From NCBI GenBank assembly GCA_028290925.1, contig JAQGIX010000394.1:1-5087 (forward strand): a DNA stretch of 5,087 bases, read 5' to 3'. The position numbers and the translations under genes are program-made. The stretch comes from Phenylobacterium sp. GTDB taxonomy: Bacteria > Pseudomonadota > Alphaproteobacteria > Caulobacterales > Caulobacteraceae. The notes below the pieces were generated by a model. That model saw nothing but the letters and a program-made list of their open reading frames with translations, had not been told where the DNA came from and searched no databases. Shown here one piece after another: positions 4,557 to 5,087 of the stretch. Positions within the stretch are counted from its first letter, which is position 1. Each line of letters opens with the position of its first letter.

Positions 4557-5087
4557 TTGAACGCCGCGCTGAACATCCCGGTCTACGCCTACGATTTCGC
4601 GACCGCGCCGTGCGGATCGCTGCGGCTGGGGCTGGCGGCGAGCGAGGTGATGCTGCGGGCCTCCGGCGCGCTGTGGCTGGCGGGGCCGAGCGCCCTCGTG
4701 GTGGCCGACCTCCACCTGGAGAAGGGCTCGTCCTACGCGGCCCGCGGCCAGATGCTGCCGCCCTACGACACCCGCGAGACGCTGAAGCGGCTGTTCGCCG
4801 AGGTGGAGGCCCTGAAACCGCGCACCGTGATCCTGCTGGGCGACACCTTCCACGACCGCAAGTCGGAGGACCGGCTGGCGGGCGACGACGCCGAGACCCT
4901 GCGCGCGCTGGCGGCCGGCCGCACCCTGGTGTGGGTGGTGGGCAACCACGACGCCGACGGGCCGCAGGCGCTGCCCGGCGAGACCGCGGACGAGCTGTCG
5001 CTGGCCGGCCTCACCTTCCGCCACGAGCCGCGGGCGGGGCCGTCGCCCGGCGAGGCGGCGGGCCACCTGCACCCGGCGGCCAAGGTG
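4557..5087 (+). CDS. pdeM: PdeM/MPE-type ligase-associated metallophosphoesterase DNA endonuclease, 5' part (runs off right edge)
   Basis: The frame is open for 177 codons from TTG at 4557 to the window end. All expected calcineurin-like metallophosphoesterase motifs are visible: DLH (51-53) in VVADLHLEKGSSYA, then the family signature RGQMLPPYDT (63-72), GDTFHD (95-100), GNHD (129-132), a likely metal-ligand His156 in FRHEP, and GHLHP (169-173). Asp51, His53, Asp96, Asn130, His131, His156, His170 and His172 would hold a two-metal centre. Family members are Mn-dependent DNA endonucleases/phosphodiesterases encoded beside Lhr-Core. Only the last few tens of residues should be missing, as relatives are roughly 210-240 long. 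The next in-frame starts, GTG (residue 31) and ATG (32), would cut the N-terminal strand and lack a good ribosome binding site, so TTG is preferred. The gene lies 11 bp after the helicase stop and shares its operon. Confidence 0.9.
   Translation, partial: MNAALNIPVYAYDFATAPCGSLRLGLAASEVMLRASGALWLAGPSALVVADLHLEKGSSYAARGQMLPPYDTRETLKRLFAEVEALKPRTVILLGDTFHDRKSEDRLAGDDAETLRALAAGRTLVWVVGNHDADGPQALPGETADELSLAGLTFRHEPRAGPSPGEAAGHLHPAAKV

Overview
The window is very GC-rich DNA (about 70% by eye) with strong G/C third-position codon bias. Gene content suggests an alphaproteobacterium, most likely of the Caulobacterales (Caulobacter/Phenylobacterium type). Pointers to this are the Gly/Tyr-rich secreted protein with a short Cys-bounded C-terminus, an apparently leaderless helicase mRNA, and a GTTC-N7-GTTC element. 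The taxonomic call is an inference from recalled families, not from a marker gene.

Layout. (1) Bases 1-130, minus strand: the first 43 codons of a secreted protein, cut by the left edge. (2) Bases 131-346: a divergent intergenic region with a plausible minus-strand promoter, a perfect match to the alphaproteobacterial LexA-box pattern, and a small inverted repeat. (3) Bases 347-823, plus strand: a complete small secreted Gly/Tyr-rich protein with a glycine-zipper segment. (4) Bases 828-1979, minus strand: a saccharopine-dehydrogenase-like / trans-acting enoyl reductase family oxidoreductase, convergent with gene 3 and separated from it by only 4 bp. (5) Bases 1980-2079: a divergent promoter region with an imperfect 19-bp palindrome and an extended -10 element placed so that transcription would begin at the helicase ATG. 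(6) Bases 2080-4545, plus strand: a complete Lhr-Core, ligase-associated DEXH-box DNA helicase. (7) Bases 4557-5087, plus strand: the 5' part of a PdeM/MPE-type metallophosphoesterase DNA endonuclease, starting at TTG and cut by the right edge.

Genes 6 and 7 form an operon, with an 11-bp gap and the downstream ribosome binding site overlapping the helicase stop codon. They are two of the four components of a known bacterial DNA-repair cluster: Lhr-Core helicase, Mn-dependent MPE nuclease, metallo-beta-lactamase-type exonuclease and ATP-dependent DNA ligase. The ligase and exonuclease are not upstream here, because a divergent metabolic gene sits there. They must lie beyond the right edge, elsewhere in the genome, or be absent.

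I do not see an undescribed multi-gene system. The points most worth a second look are regulatory (leaderless start, palindrome, LexA-like box), plus the uncharacterised Gly/Tyr-rich secreted protein. I saw no tRNA, rRNA, CRISPR array, insertion sequence or phage gene.
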